Below, in pieces: positions 47,201 through 55,614 of a stretch of DNA of 64,000 bases. Origin of the DNA: a bacterium (lineage in GTDB: Bacteria > Acidobacteriota > Polarisedimenticolia > Polarisedimenticolales > Polarisedimenticolaceae); assembly GCA_024226515.1 (NCBI GenBank), contig JAAELQ010000295.1, positions 1 through 64,000 on the forward strand, in the 5' to 3' direction. The position numbers and the translations under genes were made by a program. Each line of letters begins with the position of its first letter. Position 1 is the stretch's first letter. Under the pieces are notes generated by a model, which had not been told where the DNA came from, did no database searches, and worked only from the letters and a program-made list of their open reading frames with translations.

Positions 47201-50200
47201 CTGGAGGACGTGAACGGTGACGGCAACCTCGACCTGATCGCCGGAAACAACGGCACGCAGGCCAACAAGCTGTACCTGGGCGACGGCTCTGCGGATCCCT
47301 GGGCCGGCGTGACCGCCGGCACGCCGATCGGCAGCGTGCCGAACCTCACACGCGCCATGGTCCTGGGGGACGTGGACGCCGACGGCGATCTCGACCTGGT
47401 GGTCGGATACGCAACCGGCTCGGGCTTCGACGGGACGAACGTGCTGTACTCGAACAACAGCAGCTTGGATCCCTGGCTCGGAGTGACGACCGGGACGCAG
47501 ATCAGCCCGGATCAGGACAACACGACGGCCATGGCGCTGGGGGACGTCAACGGTGATGGCCACCTCGACCTGGTGGCCGGAAACACCGACGTGGCCAACA
47601 AGCTGTATCTGGGCGATGGCACGGTGGATCCCTGGAGCGCGGCGAGTGGGACTGCGATCGGCGCCGGGGACCTGGACGTGACCCGGTCGGTGGCGCTGAA
47701 AGACGTGGACCGCGACGGCGACCTCGACTTGCTGGTCGGAAACGACGGCCAGACCAACAAGCTGTACCTGAACAACGGCACGGCGGATCCCTGGGCCGGC
47801 GTGACGACCGGCATTCCGCTCGGCGGCGGGGACACGGACGCTACGCTGGGCCTGTTGGCGGTGGACGTCGGCGGCGACGGTGATCTCGACCTGGTGGTCG
47901 GAAACGACGGTCAAGCCAACAGGCTGTACCGCCGCGCCTTCTACCATCCTGCTCGAAGCCGGGGCGTCTCGCTGCGCGTCGACGACGAAGTCCCGCCGAG
48001 CGGGCTGCTCTCCGCGATCCTGACCCCGGTCGAGACGCTGCCGCCGAACACCACGGCGGACTACTGGCTGAGCAACGACGGCGGCGCGCGTTGGCACCGC
48101 GTCCGCAACGGCGAGCGGTTCGTCTTCCCCGGCACGACCTCCGATCTGCGCTGGCGCGCCGAGTTGCATTCCCTGTCACCCGTGCGCTCGCCCGCGATCG
48201 ACTCGCTGTTGATCGTGAACGGCGACAACTGCCCGTCGATCTCCAATCCATCGCAGTCCGACTTCGACGGCGACGGTGTCGGGGACGCTTGCGACAACTG
48301 CCCGACGACGGCGAACGCCGATCAAGACGATACCGACGTCGACGGCATCGGCGACGCGTGCGAAGGACTGGCCTGCCTGCCGACCCTGAACGTGTGGGAC
48401 TCGACCGACCCGGATGACGTGTTTCTCCAGGGGCAGGTGCAAACGATCCGTACGCCGGAGACCGGTCAGGAGCACTACGATTTCAACAGCAGCTCCGGAC
48501 ATCCCGATGGAGTGAACCTGAGCCCGCTGTTTTCGAACTTGTGGGTGCACGACGACACCAACAACCCGGGCGACCTGACCTTCGGCTTCATCTTCGGGCA
48601 GGACAACGGTGTGAGTACCAACGACGCCAGCGTCAACTTCCGCATCGTCGACAGCGCCACGACCGTCGTTGTCTCGCAGGGCGACGAACCCGGGGAGGTC
48701 GCGGAAATGCCTCCCGGCTCCGGAGCGTTCCAGGGGAGTTTCTCGTACACCGACAACACCGACGGCATTGCCGTCGGCGGACTGAGCGGTACCGTCTGGA
48801 CGATCATCATCGACTCGGTGGACTTCGGCAACGTGACCGCATGGTACGCCGCAAGCGGGGAGATCCCTGGCCCCGACTATTCCGACGACCTGCCATTGAC
48901 CCTGGCCAGGGAGTACCGGATCACCCCGCAGTGCAGCCCACCCTCCAGGGTGACGCTCAGTCCGCCGATCTGCGATGCCGGTGGTCCCTACAACACGACG
49001 TGCGACGACGCAGGATCGATTCCCCTCGACGCCGGCGCGTCGAGCGACGCCGACGACGATCCGTTGACCTTTGCCTGGACCACGGACTGTCCGGGCGGAA
49101 GCTTCAATGATCCGACCAGCGCGACACCGACGCTGAGCACCACGCTCGTCGGCGGGCAATGCGACGTGAGCGTGACCGTCTCGGATCCCGGAGACTCGTC
49201 GCTATGCTCCACGACCGTCACGGTCAGCGGAGGCGACCTCGACGGCGACACGGTCTGCGATGCAACCGACAACTGTCCGGATGTGTTCAACCCGGCTCAG
49301 TTTGACTTCGACCTGGATGGCGTCGGGGACGTCTGTGACAACTGTCCGGTCGAGCCCAACCCGTCCCAGATCGATGCCGACGGCGACGATGTCGGCGATG
49401 CTTGCGACGACTGCGTCGACGTCGACGGTGACGGGTACGGTTCACCGCCGGGAGGATGCCTCGGATCGGACTGCGACGACACCAACGCGCAGCGCTTCCC
49501 GGGCAACCCGGAGCTGTGCGACAACGTGGACAACGACTGCGACCTGACGGTCGACGGATTCGCGACCGCCTGCGGCGTCGGCGAGTGCGCGTCCGCGGGA
49601 ACCTGCACGGCCGGGATCGATTCCTGTACTCCGGGCCAGCCGGGGGCGGAGACTTGCGACGGTCTGGACAACAACTGCGACGGTTCAATCGACGACGGTT
49701 TCGACGGGTTGCCGGAGCTGTGTGTGGCGCTCGAGGACAGCTGTCCCGTGACGATCGATATCCCGCAGCCGGGACGCCACCTCATCTCGCTGCCGCGGCG
49801 TGTCGACGATCCCGTGATCGCCGACGCGGCGGATCTGCTCAACGCCCTGTCCGATGCCGGTCTCGTTCCGGCCTCGGTCTCCCGCTGGAACACGGTGAGC
49901 GATACCTTCGAAGTCTACGATGGGATCGTCGGCACAGCGTTCGGTATCGACCCGCACGCGGGACAGGCCTACCGGATCGACGTGGGAGCGGCGGGTTCGC
50001 TCGTGCTCGAGGGTTTCGACGGAACTTCCCCCGTCGAGCTCACGGTGGGTGGAGGGTCGGCGACCGGGTCTTACGCCGTCTCGTTGCCCTTCGCCTCGCC
50101 GATCGTCGATGCCCAGGATCTGATCGACGACGTCGAGCTCCAGGGCGGGGCGGGCGTGGTCTCCCACGTCGCCCGCTGGGACTCGAACCTGGATGCGTTC

Positions 50201-50314
50201 CAGACCTACGACGGGACGTCCGGGAACATTTTTGCGATCGTCCCCGGCGAGGGCTATCTCATTCGTGTGAACGCGACGACGACCTATGTCCCCAGTGTGT
50301 CGCCTCCACCCTGA
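44270..50314 (+). CDS. Secreted FG-GAP / TSP3 / PKD / MopE-motif protein (2,014 aa)
   Basis: Starts 28 bases after the previous stop. Residues 1-29 form a signal peptide (RATWAVLALVVIALAVVQISA). Residues about 115-1,225 hold 21 FG-GAP/VCBS repeats with the core LGDVDGDGDLDLVxGN and a following KLYLNDGxxDPW. A short domain comes next, then TSP3 motifs (about 1,318-1,365: GDNCPSISNPSQSD). A beta-sandwich containing NLWVHDDTNNPGDLTFGF follows, then a PKD domain (about 1,566-1,650, CDAGGPY). More TSP3 motifs and MopE-type motifs (DCDDTNAQRFPGNPELCDN, CDGLDNNCDGSIDDGF) lie at about 1,660-1,800. Two tandem units of about 85 residues close the protein (HLISLP ... YRIDV and YAVSLP ... YLIRV). Likely a calcium-dependent surface protein, last gene of the four-gene block. 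Confidence 0.87.
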   Translation: MRLTRRHRATWAVLALVVIALAVVQISAQRRANDRRPVRVARSGDEARPIPAETAGAATPGLPFTEEFSDNTLRDDAGTNANWSTDEQQLILGWKARRYGTLFPTTTNLPEPESTVFVALGDVDGDGDLDLMAANGNGVANKLYLNNGSSDPWNGVSGTPIGGDTDATHSLAVRDVDGDGDLDLVAGIFGSTNKLYLNDGVGDPWDTVSAGTPIGSADTDDTRSVALGDVDGDGDLDLVAGNQGTANRLYLSEGPPSLWGGITNGLALGGGTTDSTRSLALGDVDEDGDLDLVVANQSAETNTLYLNDGAMNPFSSGTSIGGDTDSTTSVALGDVDGDGDLDMLVGSSNGQPLRLYRNDGSANPLDPATIGTVIAGSDTNNTRSVKLGDVDGDGDLDLVTGNQGSQTNKLYLNDGTSDPWGLVSAGTVIGGGDTDITTSLVLGDVDGDGDLDLIAGNSSGQSNRLHLNQGSANPWVDVTKVDIGMSSDPAFSAALGDVDGDGDLDLVVGNSFGSPMKLYLNDGGASPWSPSTTAAEIGPDDLFRRDVALGDVDGDGDLDLIVGNSGLNQLYVNNGSADPWDQVTGVSIGSSVDTESVELGDVDGDGDLDLVVGTVSIFGRSRLYVNDGTLTPWSSVGSGLQIGSSPADVGNTPDMALGDVNGDGHVDLVTVGSDDDCARLFLNDDDGVNPWDAAGIEIDDPICFLTAAVALGDVDADGDLDLVLGLNQGAQTNLLLLNDGTLNPWGPGTTPTPIGSGDTDSTGFVALQDMDGDGDLDLVAGNTGGTNKLYLNDGEGDPWDSVTNGSLIGSGDLHDTRSLGVGDVDRDGDADLVAVNDGAPHAMYLSRRGASPWPWIADGFEIGGDTDSTRSVAVGDVDGDGDLDLVAANIQANKLYLNDGRSNPWSLAGTAIGTGIENTRSVALGDVDHDGDLDLVVGQTQSTINRLYLNSGTANPWSDVNGGAPIGTDTNTTWVVLLEDVNGDGNLDLIAGNNGTQANKLYLGDGSADPWAGVTAGTPIGSVPNLTRAMVLGDVDADGDLDLVVGYATGSGFDGTNVLYSNNSSLDPWLGVTTGTQISPDQDNTTAMALGDVNGDGHLDLVAGNTDVANKLYLGDGTVDPWSAASGTAIGAGDLDVTRSVALKDVDRDGDLDLLVGNDGQTNKLYLNNGTADPWAGVTTGIPLGGGDTDATLGLLAVDVGGDGDLDLVVGNDGQANRLYRRAFYHPARSRGVSLRVDDEVPPSGLLSAILTPVETLPPNTTADYWLSNDGGARWHRVRNGERFVFPGTTSDLRWRAELHSLSPVRSPAIDSLLIVNGDNCPSISNPSQSDFDGDGVGDACDNCPTTANADQDDTDVDGIGDACEGLACLPTLNVWDSTDPDDVFLQGQVQTIRTPETGQEHYDFNSSSGHPDGVNLSPLFSNLWVHDDTNNPGDLTFGFIFGQDNGVSTNDASVNFRIVDSATTVVVSQGDEPGEVAEMPPGSGAFQGSFSYTDNTDGIAVGGLSGTVWTIIIDSVDFGNVTAWYAASGEIPGPDYSDDLPLTLAREYRITPQCSPPSRVTLSPPICDAGGPYNTTCDDAGSIPLDAGASSDADDDPLTFAWTTDCPGGSFNDPTSATPTLSTTLVGGQCDVSVTVSDPGDSSLCSTTVTVSGGDLDGDTVCDATDNCPDVFNPAQFDFDLDGVGDVCDNCPVEPNPSQIDADGDDVGDACDDCVDVDGDGYGSPPGGCLGSDCDDTNAQRFPGNPELCDNVDNDCDLTVDGFATACGVGECASAGTCTAGIDSCTPGQPGAETCDGLDNNCDGSIDDGFDGLPELCVALEDSCPVTIDIPQPGRHLISLPRRVDDPVIADAADLLNALSDAGLVPASVSRWNTVSDTFEVYDGIVGTAFGIDPHAGQAYRIDVGAAGSLVLEGFDGTSPVELTVGGGSATGSYAVSLPFASPIVDAQDLIDDVELQGGAGVVSHVARWDSNLDAFQTYDGTSGNIFAIVPGEGYLIRVNATTTYVPSVSPPP
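44610..47945 (+). repeat. 21-unit FG-GAP/VCBS repeat array
   Basis: Units of about 50-56 residues, each with DVDGDGDLDL or a close variant, then LYLNDG and a DPW or NPW end. Unit 21 is the least canonical (VDVGGDGDLDL, ending LYRRAF). Twenty-one units would fit three seven-bladed propellers, though this is arithmetic and not structure. Confidence 0.88.
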
Positions 50315-50375
50315 GTCCTGTTACCCTCGCGGAGTCGTCGCGACGAGTGGGTTCGAACCGGCGGGCTGCGTCGGG
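50315..50375. terminator. Convergent gap with nested palindromes
   Basis: This 61-base space separates the ends of two convergent genes and contains three perfect palindromes: TCGTCGCGACGA (50335-50346), GGTTCGAACC (50350-50359) and GGCTAGCC (50374-50381, overlapping the minus-gene stop). No T-runs follow. A bidirectional termination role is plausible from position only. Confidence 0.35.
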
Positions 50376-51596
50376 CTAGCCTCCGCCCGGTAGGTCCGGT
50401 AGCGCCACGCACTCCAGCTCTTCCGATTCCGCGATCGCATGCAGCAAGGAGATGCAGCGCTCGGCACCCTGCTGATCGAGCGCGATCTCGAGGATCCCAG
50501 CGGGATGCAGCAGACACTGCGGCTCGTCGGAGCCCGGCAGCACGTCGAACATCGGGAACGTCGCCCGACAGTAGGTGCCCGCGAGTCCGATGTCCGCGCC
50601 GGGGGCGAGGACGACCTCGAGACTGTCGGGACACTCCGCCGCCTCGACCAGTCCTACGACGCGGTCCGCTCCGATGAAGTCGTCGTAGCACGCGCCGAAC
50701 GTCGTCTCGGACGGGTCGAAGTAGGCGAAGCAGGGACAGGATGTGGCGACCACCGGCGGCGGCAGCTCGCTGAAGGCGTCGAGGTTCGACATCCCGTAGT
50801 CGCCGCCGCGGAAGATCGGCCCGGCCAGCGTCGGGATCGTCGAGGCGCCCGGGATCAGGAAGTACAGCTCGGTGTCATCGACCAGCCGCAACCCGCCCGC
50901 CTGGTAGACGACGTGGTCCTGGGCGCTGGAGACGGCCATCGCCGAGACGCTTCCCTCGGTCAGCACGTGCAGCGCGTCGACGTTGCCGATGCCCAACGCG
51001 CGCAACTCGAACAGCAGCGTCACGCGATCGCCGTCGAATCCGTAAACGTTGCCGGGAAGCAGGATCAGCGCCGCGCCGCCGCTGAAACTCACCTCGGGGA
51101 CCGAGACGGAGAACGCCCAGTCGCCCTCGCCGAGTGTGCCGACGTCAACGCCCGGAAGCGCTGCGGGAACGCGCGCCAACGCGTCCAGGCTGCGTACGTG
51201 CAAGGCCGCCAGCGGGGCGTATAGCTCGATTCCGCCGCCGTCGTCCCGGCGGTAGGCTCGGTTCTGTCGGACGATGGTGGCGCCGGCGCCATCGTGAACC
51301 AGGCCGTCGCGCACGGTACTGAACACGAGCCCGTCGTCTTCGGCGAGGAACTGCATCGCGTCGAGGCCGATCCAACTCGGCAGGAACTGTTCGATCGGTC
51401 GCGGCACGCTGTCTCCGGCCGCGACGGAGTAGACGGACGAATCGTCGAGTAGAGTCGCCGGCGGCGAGACGATCTGATCGGTGGTCGTCGAGAGCAGAAA
51501 CTCCGGCCCGTCGGCCGGTTGCGCCGCCAGCGGGGCGCCGGTCAAGAGGATGAAGAGCGAGACGATCGGGAACGCCGAGCGGGACTTCGAGATCAT
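50376..51596 (-). CDS. Secreted beta-repeat protein with Cys-rich C-terminus
   Basis: A 406-residue protein whose ATG (51596) follows a strong GGGAGG site at 51602-51607 (complement) by 5 bases; a longer open frame upstream lacks such support. The signal peptide is FPIVSLFILLTGAPLAAQ. Four loosely similar segments follow, with patterns like FSVSVPEVSF, AALILLPGNVYGFDGD, LRALGIGNVDAL and MSNLDAFSEL. The last about 120 residues contain nine or more Cys (CPCFAYFDPSETTFGAC, CPDSLEVVLAPG, CRATF, CLLHPAG). The same NVY/NLDA-type repeat appears in the broken gene at 61173-62930, so the two are paralogues. No enzyme motif is seen. It is divergent from the aminotransferase gene. Confidence 0.78.
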   Translation of the reverse strand: MISKSRSAFPIVSLFILLTGAPLAAQPADGPEFLLSTTTDQIVSPPATLLDDSSVYSVAAGDSVPRPIEQFLPSWIGLDAMQFLAEDDGLVFSTVRDGLVHDGAGATIVRQNRAYRRDDGGGIELYAPLAALHVRSLDALARVPAALPGVDVGTLGEGDWAFSVSVPEVSFSGGAALILLPGNVYGFDGDRVTLLFELRALGIGNVDALHVLTEGSVSAMAVSSAQDHVVYQAGGLRLVDDTELYFLIPGASTIPTLAGPIFRGGDYGMSNLDAFSELPPPVVATSCPCFAYFDPSETTFGACYDDFIGADRVVGLVEAAECPDSLEVVLAPGADIGLAGTYCRATFPMFDVLPGSDEPQCLLHPAGILEIALDQQGAERCISLLHAIAESEELECVALPDLPGGG

Positions 51597-51900
51597 GGTT
51601 ACCTCCCGAGCTTCCCGATGTAGAAGCCCGTCGCAATCCCATCGTCTGCGATGCGGGCCGAAGCGCAAGAGCGCGCAGCGGGCAAACGTCATCCCCGTTG
51701 GCGACTTGCCGGCCCCGGGGCCGGCGCCGGGAGACGCGCACCGAGATCCGGGCAGTCGCTGTCCCGGCCGCTTCGAGATTCCTGAAGACATGGAGCCAGC
51801 GAGCGGGATCGTCCCCCGAGTCAGCCCTACCGGTCGTGTGCAATCCCGCGAGGGAATCCATACATTAGCGGGGACATCTCGAAGAACGGAGTCCGTCCCC
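51597..51900. promoter_or_regulatory. Divergent intergenic region with an 18-bp palindrome
   Basis: A 304-base gap that must serve the minus gene (start 51596) and the aminotransferase (start 51901). It contains a perfect palindrome GCCGGCCCCGGGGCCGGC at 51708-51725, a possible operator or hairpin. A TACATT at 51861-51866 could be a -10 element for the plus gene, but no good -35 is at the right distance. Confidence 0.4.
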
Positions 51901-53373
51901 ATGCTGCTTACCATTCTCGAGGAGATCCGCTCCTCGGGCTCGCCCGGCCGCACGGTCGGGCTGCCCGACGACGTGATCGAGCGTTTTAGCGCCACGCACC
52001 CTGCCCTGAGGCAGGCCATGGACGAGGCTCTCCAGCAGGTCCGGGAGCTCCGCGAGTCGCATTCCGAGCTGCTCGAGCTGGACGAGCCGGAGCAGATCGC
52101 GGCGCTCCAGGGCGGGTTGCTGAATCTGTACGAGGCGGGCTCGATCAACCCCTACGTCCCGCTGGCGGCGCGGGGGCCGTGGATCGTCACCTCGAAGGGC
52201 GCGGTGCTGCACGACTCGGGCGGCTACGGCATGCTCGGGCTGGGCCACGGCCCCGCGGCGATCCTGGCGACCATGGCGCGCCCGGCCGTGATGGCCAACG
52301 TCATGACGGCCAGCTTCTCTCAGGCGCGATTCGCCGAGGCGCTGCGCCGCGAGATCGGCCGGAGCAACGGGGACGGCTGCCCCTTCGACCGCTTTGTCTG
52401 CATCAACAGCGGCTCGGAGGCGATGACGCTGGCGGCGCGGCTGTCGGACGTCAACGCCAAGGAGCACACCGATGCCGGCGGCCGCCACGCCGGCCGAGCG
52501 GTCAAGGTCATCGCCCTGCGCGGAGGCTTCCACGGTCGCACGGACCGTCCCGCCGGCTTTTCGGACTCGACGCGGGACGCCTACATGAAGCACCTGGCCA
52601 GCTTCCGCGGGCGCGACGACCTGCTCACGGTGGCGCCCAACGACGTGGACCAGCTTCGACGGGCATTCGCCCGCGCCGAGCGCGAGCGCCTGTTCATCGA
52701 GTCCGTGCTGCTCGAGCCGGTGATGGGCGAGGGCAACCCGGGCCTGGCGATCGAACGCGAGTTCTACGACGCAGCGCGGGAGTTGACCGCCGACCACGGC
52801 AGCCTGCTCGTCGTCGACTCGATCCAGGCCGGCCTGCGCGCGCACGGCGTGCTGTCGATCATCGACTACCCCGGCTTCGAGGACGCGCTTCCGCCGGACG
52901 TGGAGGCGTACTCCAAGGCGTTGAACGCCGGCCAGTATCCTCTGTCCGTACTGGCGCTATCGGAACGGTCCGCCGAGCTGTATCGTCACGGCGTCTACGG
53001 CAACACGATGACGACCAACCCCCGCGGGCTGGACGTCGCCTGCGCGGTGCTCGAGTCGATTACCCCAGAGGTGCGGGACAACATCGAGGCGCGCGGTCGG
53101 GAACTGGTGCAGAAGCTGCAGGCGCTGGCCGGCGAGCTCGACGGCGGGATCGTGGGCGTCCAGGGTACCGGCCTGCTGGTCAGCGCCGAACTCGCACCCG
53201 ATCTGCGCTGCCACGGTTTCGGCAGCGTGGAGGAGCGCATGCGGCTGCACGGCCTGGGCGTGATTCACGGCGGCGCCAGCTCGTTGCGCTACACGCCGCA
53301 CTTCGCGGTGGACTCGGACGAGATCGACCTGATCGTGGCCGGGACGGGCGAGGCGATCCGGGCGGTCCGCTAG
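51901..53373 (+). CDS. Class III PLP-dependent aminotransferase, substrate unknown
   Basis: A 490-residue cytoplasmic enzyme. ATG 51901 follows ACGGAG by about 9 bases; a longer frame upstream has no supported start. An N-terminal helical extension (about 1-75) precedes the fold-type I core. Family marks are NSGSEAMTLAARL (cofactor phosphate loop), FHGRT, a cofactor-ring Asp in VVDSIQAG (D306) and the Schiff-base Lys in YSKALNAGQYPLSV (K339). The segment after the Lys is unusual, since most members have GGGxPLG there. GNTMTTNPRGLDVA corresponds to the substrate and cofactor phosphate site. The family includes acetylornithine, 4-aminobutyrate and lysine 6-aminotransferases; the sequence does not let me choose. 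The gene stands alone between two secreted-protein genes. Confidence 0.88.
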   Translation: MLLTILEEIRSSGSPGRTVGLPDDVIERFSATHPALRQAMDEALQQVRELRESHSELLELDEPEQIAALQGGLLNLYEAGSINPYVPLAARGPWIVTSKGAVLHDSGGYGMLGLGHGPAAILATMARPAVMANVMTASFSQARFAEALRREIGRSNGDGCPFDRFVCINSGSEAMTLAARLSDVNAKEHTDAGGRHAGRAVKVIALRGGFHGRTDRPAGFSDSTRDAYMKHLASFRGRDDLLTVAPNDVDQLRRAFARAERERLFIESVLLEPVMGEGNPGLAIEREFYDAARELTADHGSLLVVDSIQAGLRAHGVLSIIDYPGFEDALPPDVEAYSKALNAGQYPLSVLALSERSAELYRHGVYGNTMTTNPRGLDVACAVLESITPEVRDNIEARGRELVQKLQALAGELDGGIVGVQGTGLLVSAELAPDLRCHGFGSVEERMRLHGLGVIHGGASSLRYTPHFAVDSDEIDLIVAGTGEAIRAVR

Positions 53374-53421
53374 CGCGGAACACGCTCGACACTCGGGGCG
53401 GCCACTCCGATCCGTGATGAG

Positions 53422-55455
53422 CTACGGACATCCACCCGAAGCACGAGGCTCCGCCGTCGAGGACACGCCGGCGCTGCCGACCCCGCACAGGTTTCTCGCC
53501 TGCACGACATAGTGGAACAGCGTACCGGAAGGTGGCGTCGTGCTGTCGGTCGCCATCGTATCGGTGTCGTCGGATTCGACACACTGCGGTGACGTGATGA
53601 AATCGTCGGCTTCCGTAGAGCGGACCACCTCGTAGGTGAACGCGCCCGGAGCGGCTCCGGGGTTCGACACGGGATCGAAGGTCAAGGTGGTGACCCCTTC
53701 GAGCTGGGCGAGCATCAGGCCGGACACCTCTCCGGGAAACTCCCACACGTCGGGGTCGAATACCAGACAGTCGTCCGCGTCGATGAAGCCGTCGGCGTCG
53801 CCGTCCCCGGAAAAAGTCAGGCTGTACAGTTCGGCACGGTCGTTGGTGTCCTGGTCGGCGCGGTAGACGAGATGTCGGTCGGTGACGCGAAAGCGGGACA
53901 CGGCGCCGCCGACGGGCAGCGGCCCGTTGAGGGCCGAGCTGGCCAGGCTGCCGATGAGGGTCTGCCCGAACACTTCGTCGACGTCGAGGCCGGCCTTGTC
54001 TCCGAGGTAGATCACGGTACCGTTGAGCGTACGATTGAACGACGTCACCCCGCTGGTGACGGGGATGTTGAGCTTGTCCGCCGTGCCACCGTCGACGGGA
54101 ACGCTGAACAACTCGGGAGTTCCGTTGACGATCTGGTCCGCGCGGTACAGCACACGATCGCTGCGTGTGTTCGGCGAGAACAGGTAGTCGTTGATCACGT
54201 CGCCATTCGGAGTCAGCGACCCGTTGAGCTTGGTCACGGCTCCTCCGGAAAAGGGCACGCTGTACAGCTCGTCGACCCCGTCCGCGTCCTGATCGGCGAG
54301 GTAGACGACGCGCCCCAGCAATTGGCTGGCCTTCACGGTCAGCACATCTCCACCGCCGACGAGCGGCGCGTTCAGCTTGATCGTGGGCCCGGCGGACCAA
54401 GATCCGGCGTAGAGCTCGAATAGTTCGTCGGTCTCCTGGTCCGCACGGTAAATAGGTGCGATCGGATTGGCGCTGATGAAGTCGACGTTGCCCCCTGCGA
54501 CCAGTGCAGAGTTCAGCTTGGTCGAGACGCCTCCCGCGGTCGGCACCGCGTAGGCTTCGAGCACTCCCGGCGTGTCCTGGTCCGCCACGTAGAGCGCGTT
54601 CGTCGCGTTGGCGCTGACCGTGGTGGTCACGCCGCTCGCCCCAGGAGCAAGCGTTCCATTGAGCTTGGTCACGCTCCCACCGACGGCCGGCGCGACGTAC
54701 AGCTCGTTGAGGCCCAACGTGTCCTGGTCGGCGATGAACAACACCGAATCGCCCACGGGCAGAAAGCCGGCCGTGTTGCCGCCCGGTGGCAGCGCTCCGT
54801 TGAGCTTGGTGAACGAACTGCCGTCGACCGACGCCGAGTAGATCTCGAATACGTCCTCGCTGTCGATGTCGGCGGCGAAGATCGCCCGGTCGCCGAGTGC
54901 GCCCCAGAAGATCACGTCGCGCGTCGACGGCATCTCCGGGTTGAGCCGAATCACCGGTCCGCCACCGACGGGAACGCTGAACAGCTCGCGCTTGCCGTCT
55001 GCGACGGGGTCGGCCTGGAACACCGCGTGGGAGCCGTCGGCGGTGAGGATGAAGCCCCAGATGTCGCCGAACGCAGGCAGGTCCTGGTTCAGCTTGGTTA
55101 CCGTGCCGCCGTCGATCGGCACGCTGAACAGCTCGATGATGCCGTTGACCAGGCGGTCGGCTCGAAAGACAACCGTTGCGCCGTCGCTGGTGATGCGGAA
55201 GTCGGTGATGTCCCCGCCCACGACCATCGAGCCGGAGATCTTCGTTGGTGCCGGGCCAGCCGCCGCAAATGCAGGCGGCGCCGCGCCGGCGGGGGCGGCG
55301 TCCGGCCGTGAATCCACAGGGTCCTCGAGCTGCGCCGGAAGAGGAGGATACGGGGATAGCTCACGCACCTCCTGAGCCTGGATCGCTGCGCAGGATGCCA
55401 GCAGAACCAGCAGCAAAGAACACGTGGTGCAGCCCGAAGAGTTCATGGTCAGCAT
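53422..55455 (-). CDS. Secreted PD40/TolB-like beta-propeller protein with FN3-like C-terminus
   Basis: A 677-residue protein. The start at 55455 follows AGGAGGGA (55461-55468, complement) by 5 bases; the longer frame from 55551 is less likely. The signal peptide is CSLLLVLLASCAAIQA. About ten repeats of 45-50 residues follow, marked by VVYRADQDxxGxxELYSVPVDGGxVTKLN, the pattern of TolB/PD40 WD40-like blades. A TSP3-like element (DGDADGFIDADDC) leads into an FN3-like domain with YEVVRSTEADDF and FHYVVQARNLCGVGS, ending in GGCP. The same kind of C-terminus closes the protein at 30743-41785. It resembles secreted propellers of unknown ligand rather than true periplasmic TolB, whose N-terminal domain is missing. 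Confidence 0.82.
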   Translation of the reverse strand: MLTMNSSGCTTCSLLLVLLASCAAIQAQEVRELSPYPPLPAQLEDPVDSRPDAAPAGAAPPAFAAAGPAPTKISGSMVVGGDITDFRITSDGATVVFRADRLVNGIIELFSVPIDGGTVTKLNQDLPAFGDIWGFILTADGSHAVFQADPVADGKRELFSVPVGGGPVIRLNPEMPSTRDVIFWGALGDRAIFAADIDSEDVFEIYSASVDGSSFTKLNGALPPGGNTAGFLPVGDSVLFIADQDTLGLNELYVAPAVGGSVTKLNGTLAPGASGVTTTVSANATNALYVADQDTPGVLEAYAVPTAGGVSTKLNSALVAGGNVDFISANPIAPIYRADQETDELFELYAGSWSAGPTIKLNAPLVGGGDVLTVKASQLLGRVVYLADQDADGVDELYSVPFSGGAVTKLNGSLTPNGDVINDYLFSPNTRSDRVLYRADQIVNGTPELFSVPVDGGTADKLNIPVTSGVTSFNRTLNGTVIYLGDKAGLDVDEVFGQTLIGSLASSALNGPLPVGGAVSRFRVTDRHLVYRADQDTNDRAELYSLTFSGDGDADGFIDADDCLVFDPDVWEFPGEVSGLMLAQLEGVTTLTFDPVSNPGAAPGAFTYEVVRSTEADDFITSPQCVESDDTDTMATDSTTPPSGTLFHYVVQARNLCGVGSAGVSSTAEPRASGGCP

Positions 55456-55614
55456 CGTCGTCCCTCCTGATCTCGCGCCCCGAATGGGCCGTCGCCTCGC
55501 ACCTGGATAGGCGCGGGAATCGCTCGAGAGTTCAGAAAATTCGACGAGCACTGCGTGATACTGCGGTGCGCATGTCCGCGCGGCGACGGTCTCTGCAGTT
55601 TCCTTCCGTCGGGA

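Noticed and set aside
3640..50345. A 14-base match (ACCCTCGCGGAGTC) downstream of the beta-helix gene and after the fourth giant gene
   Set aside because: A match of this length is expected by chance in 64 kb of G+C-rich DNA, and the flanks are unrelated.
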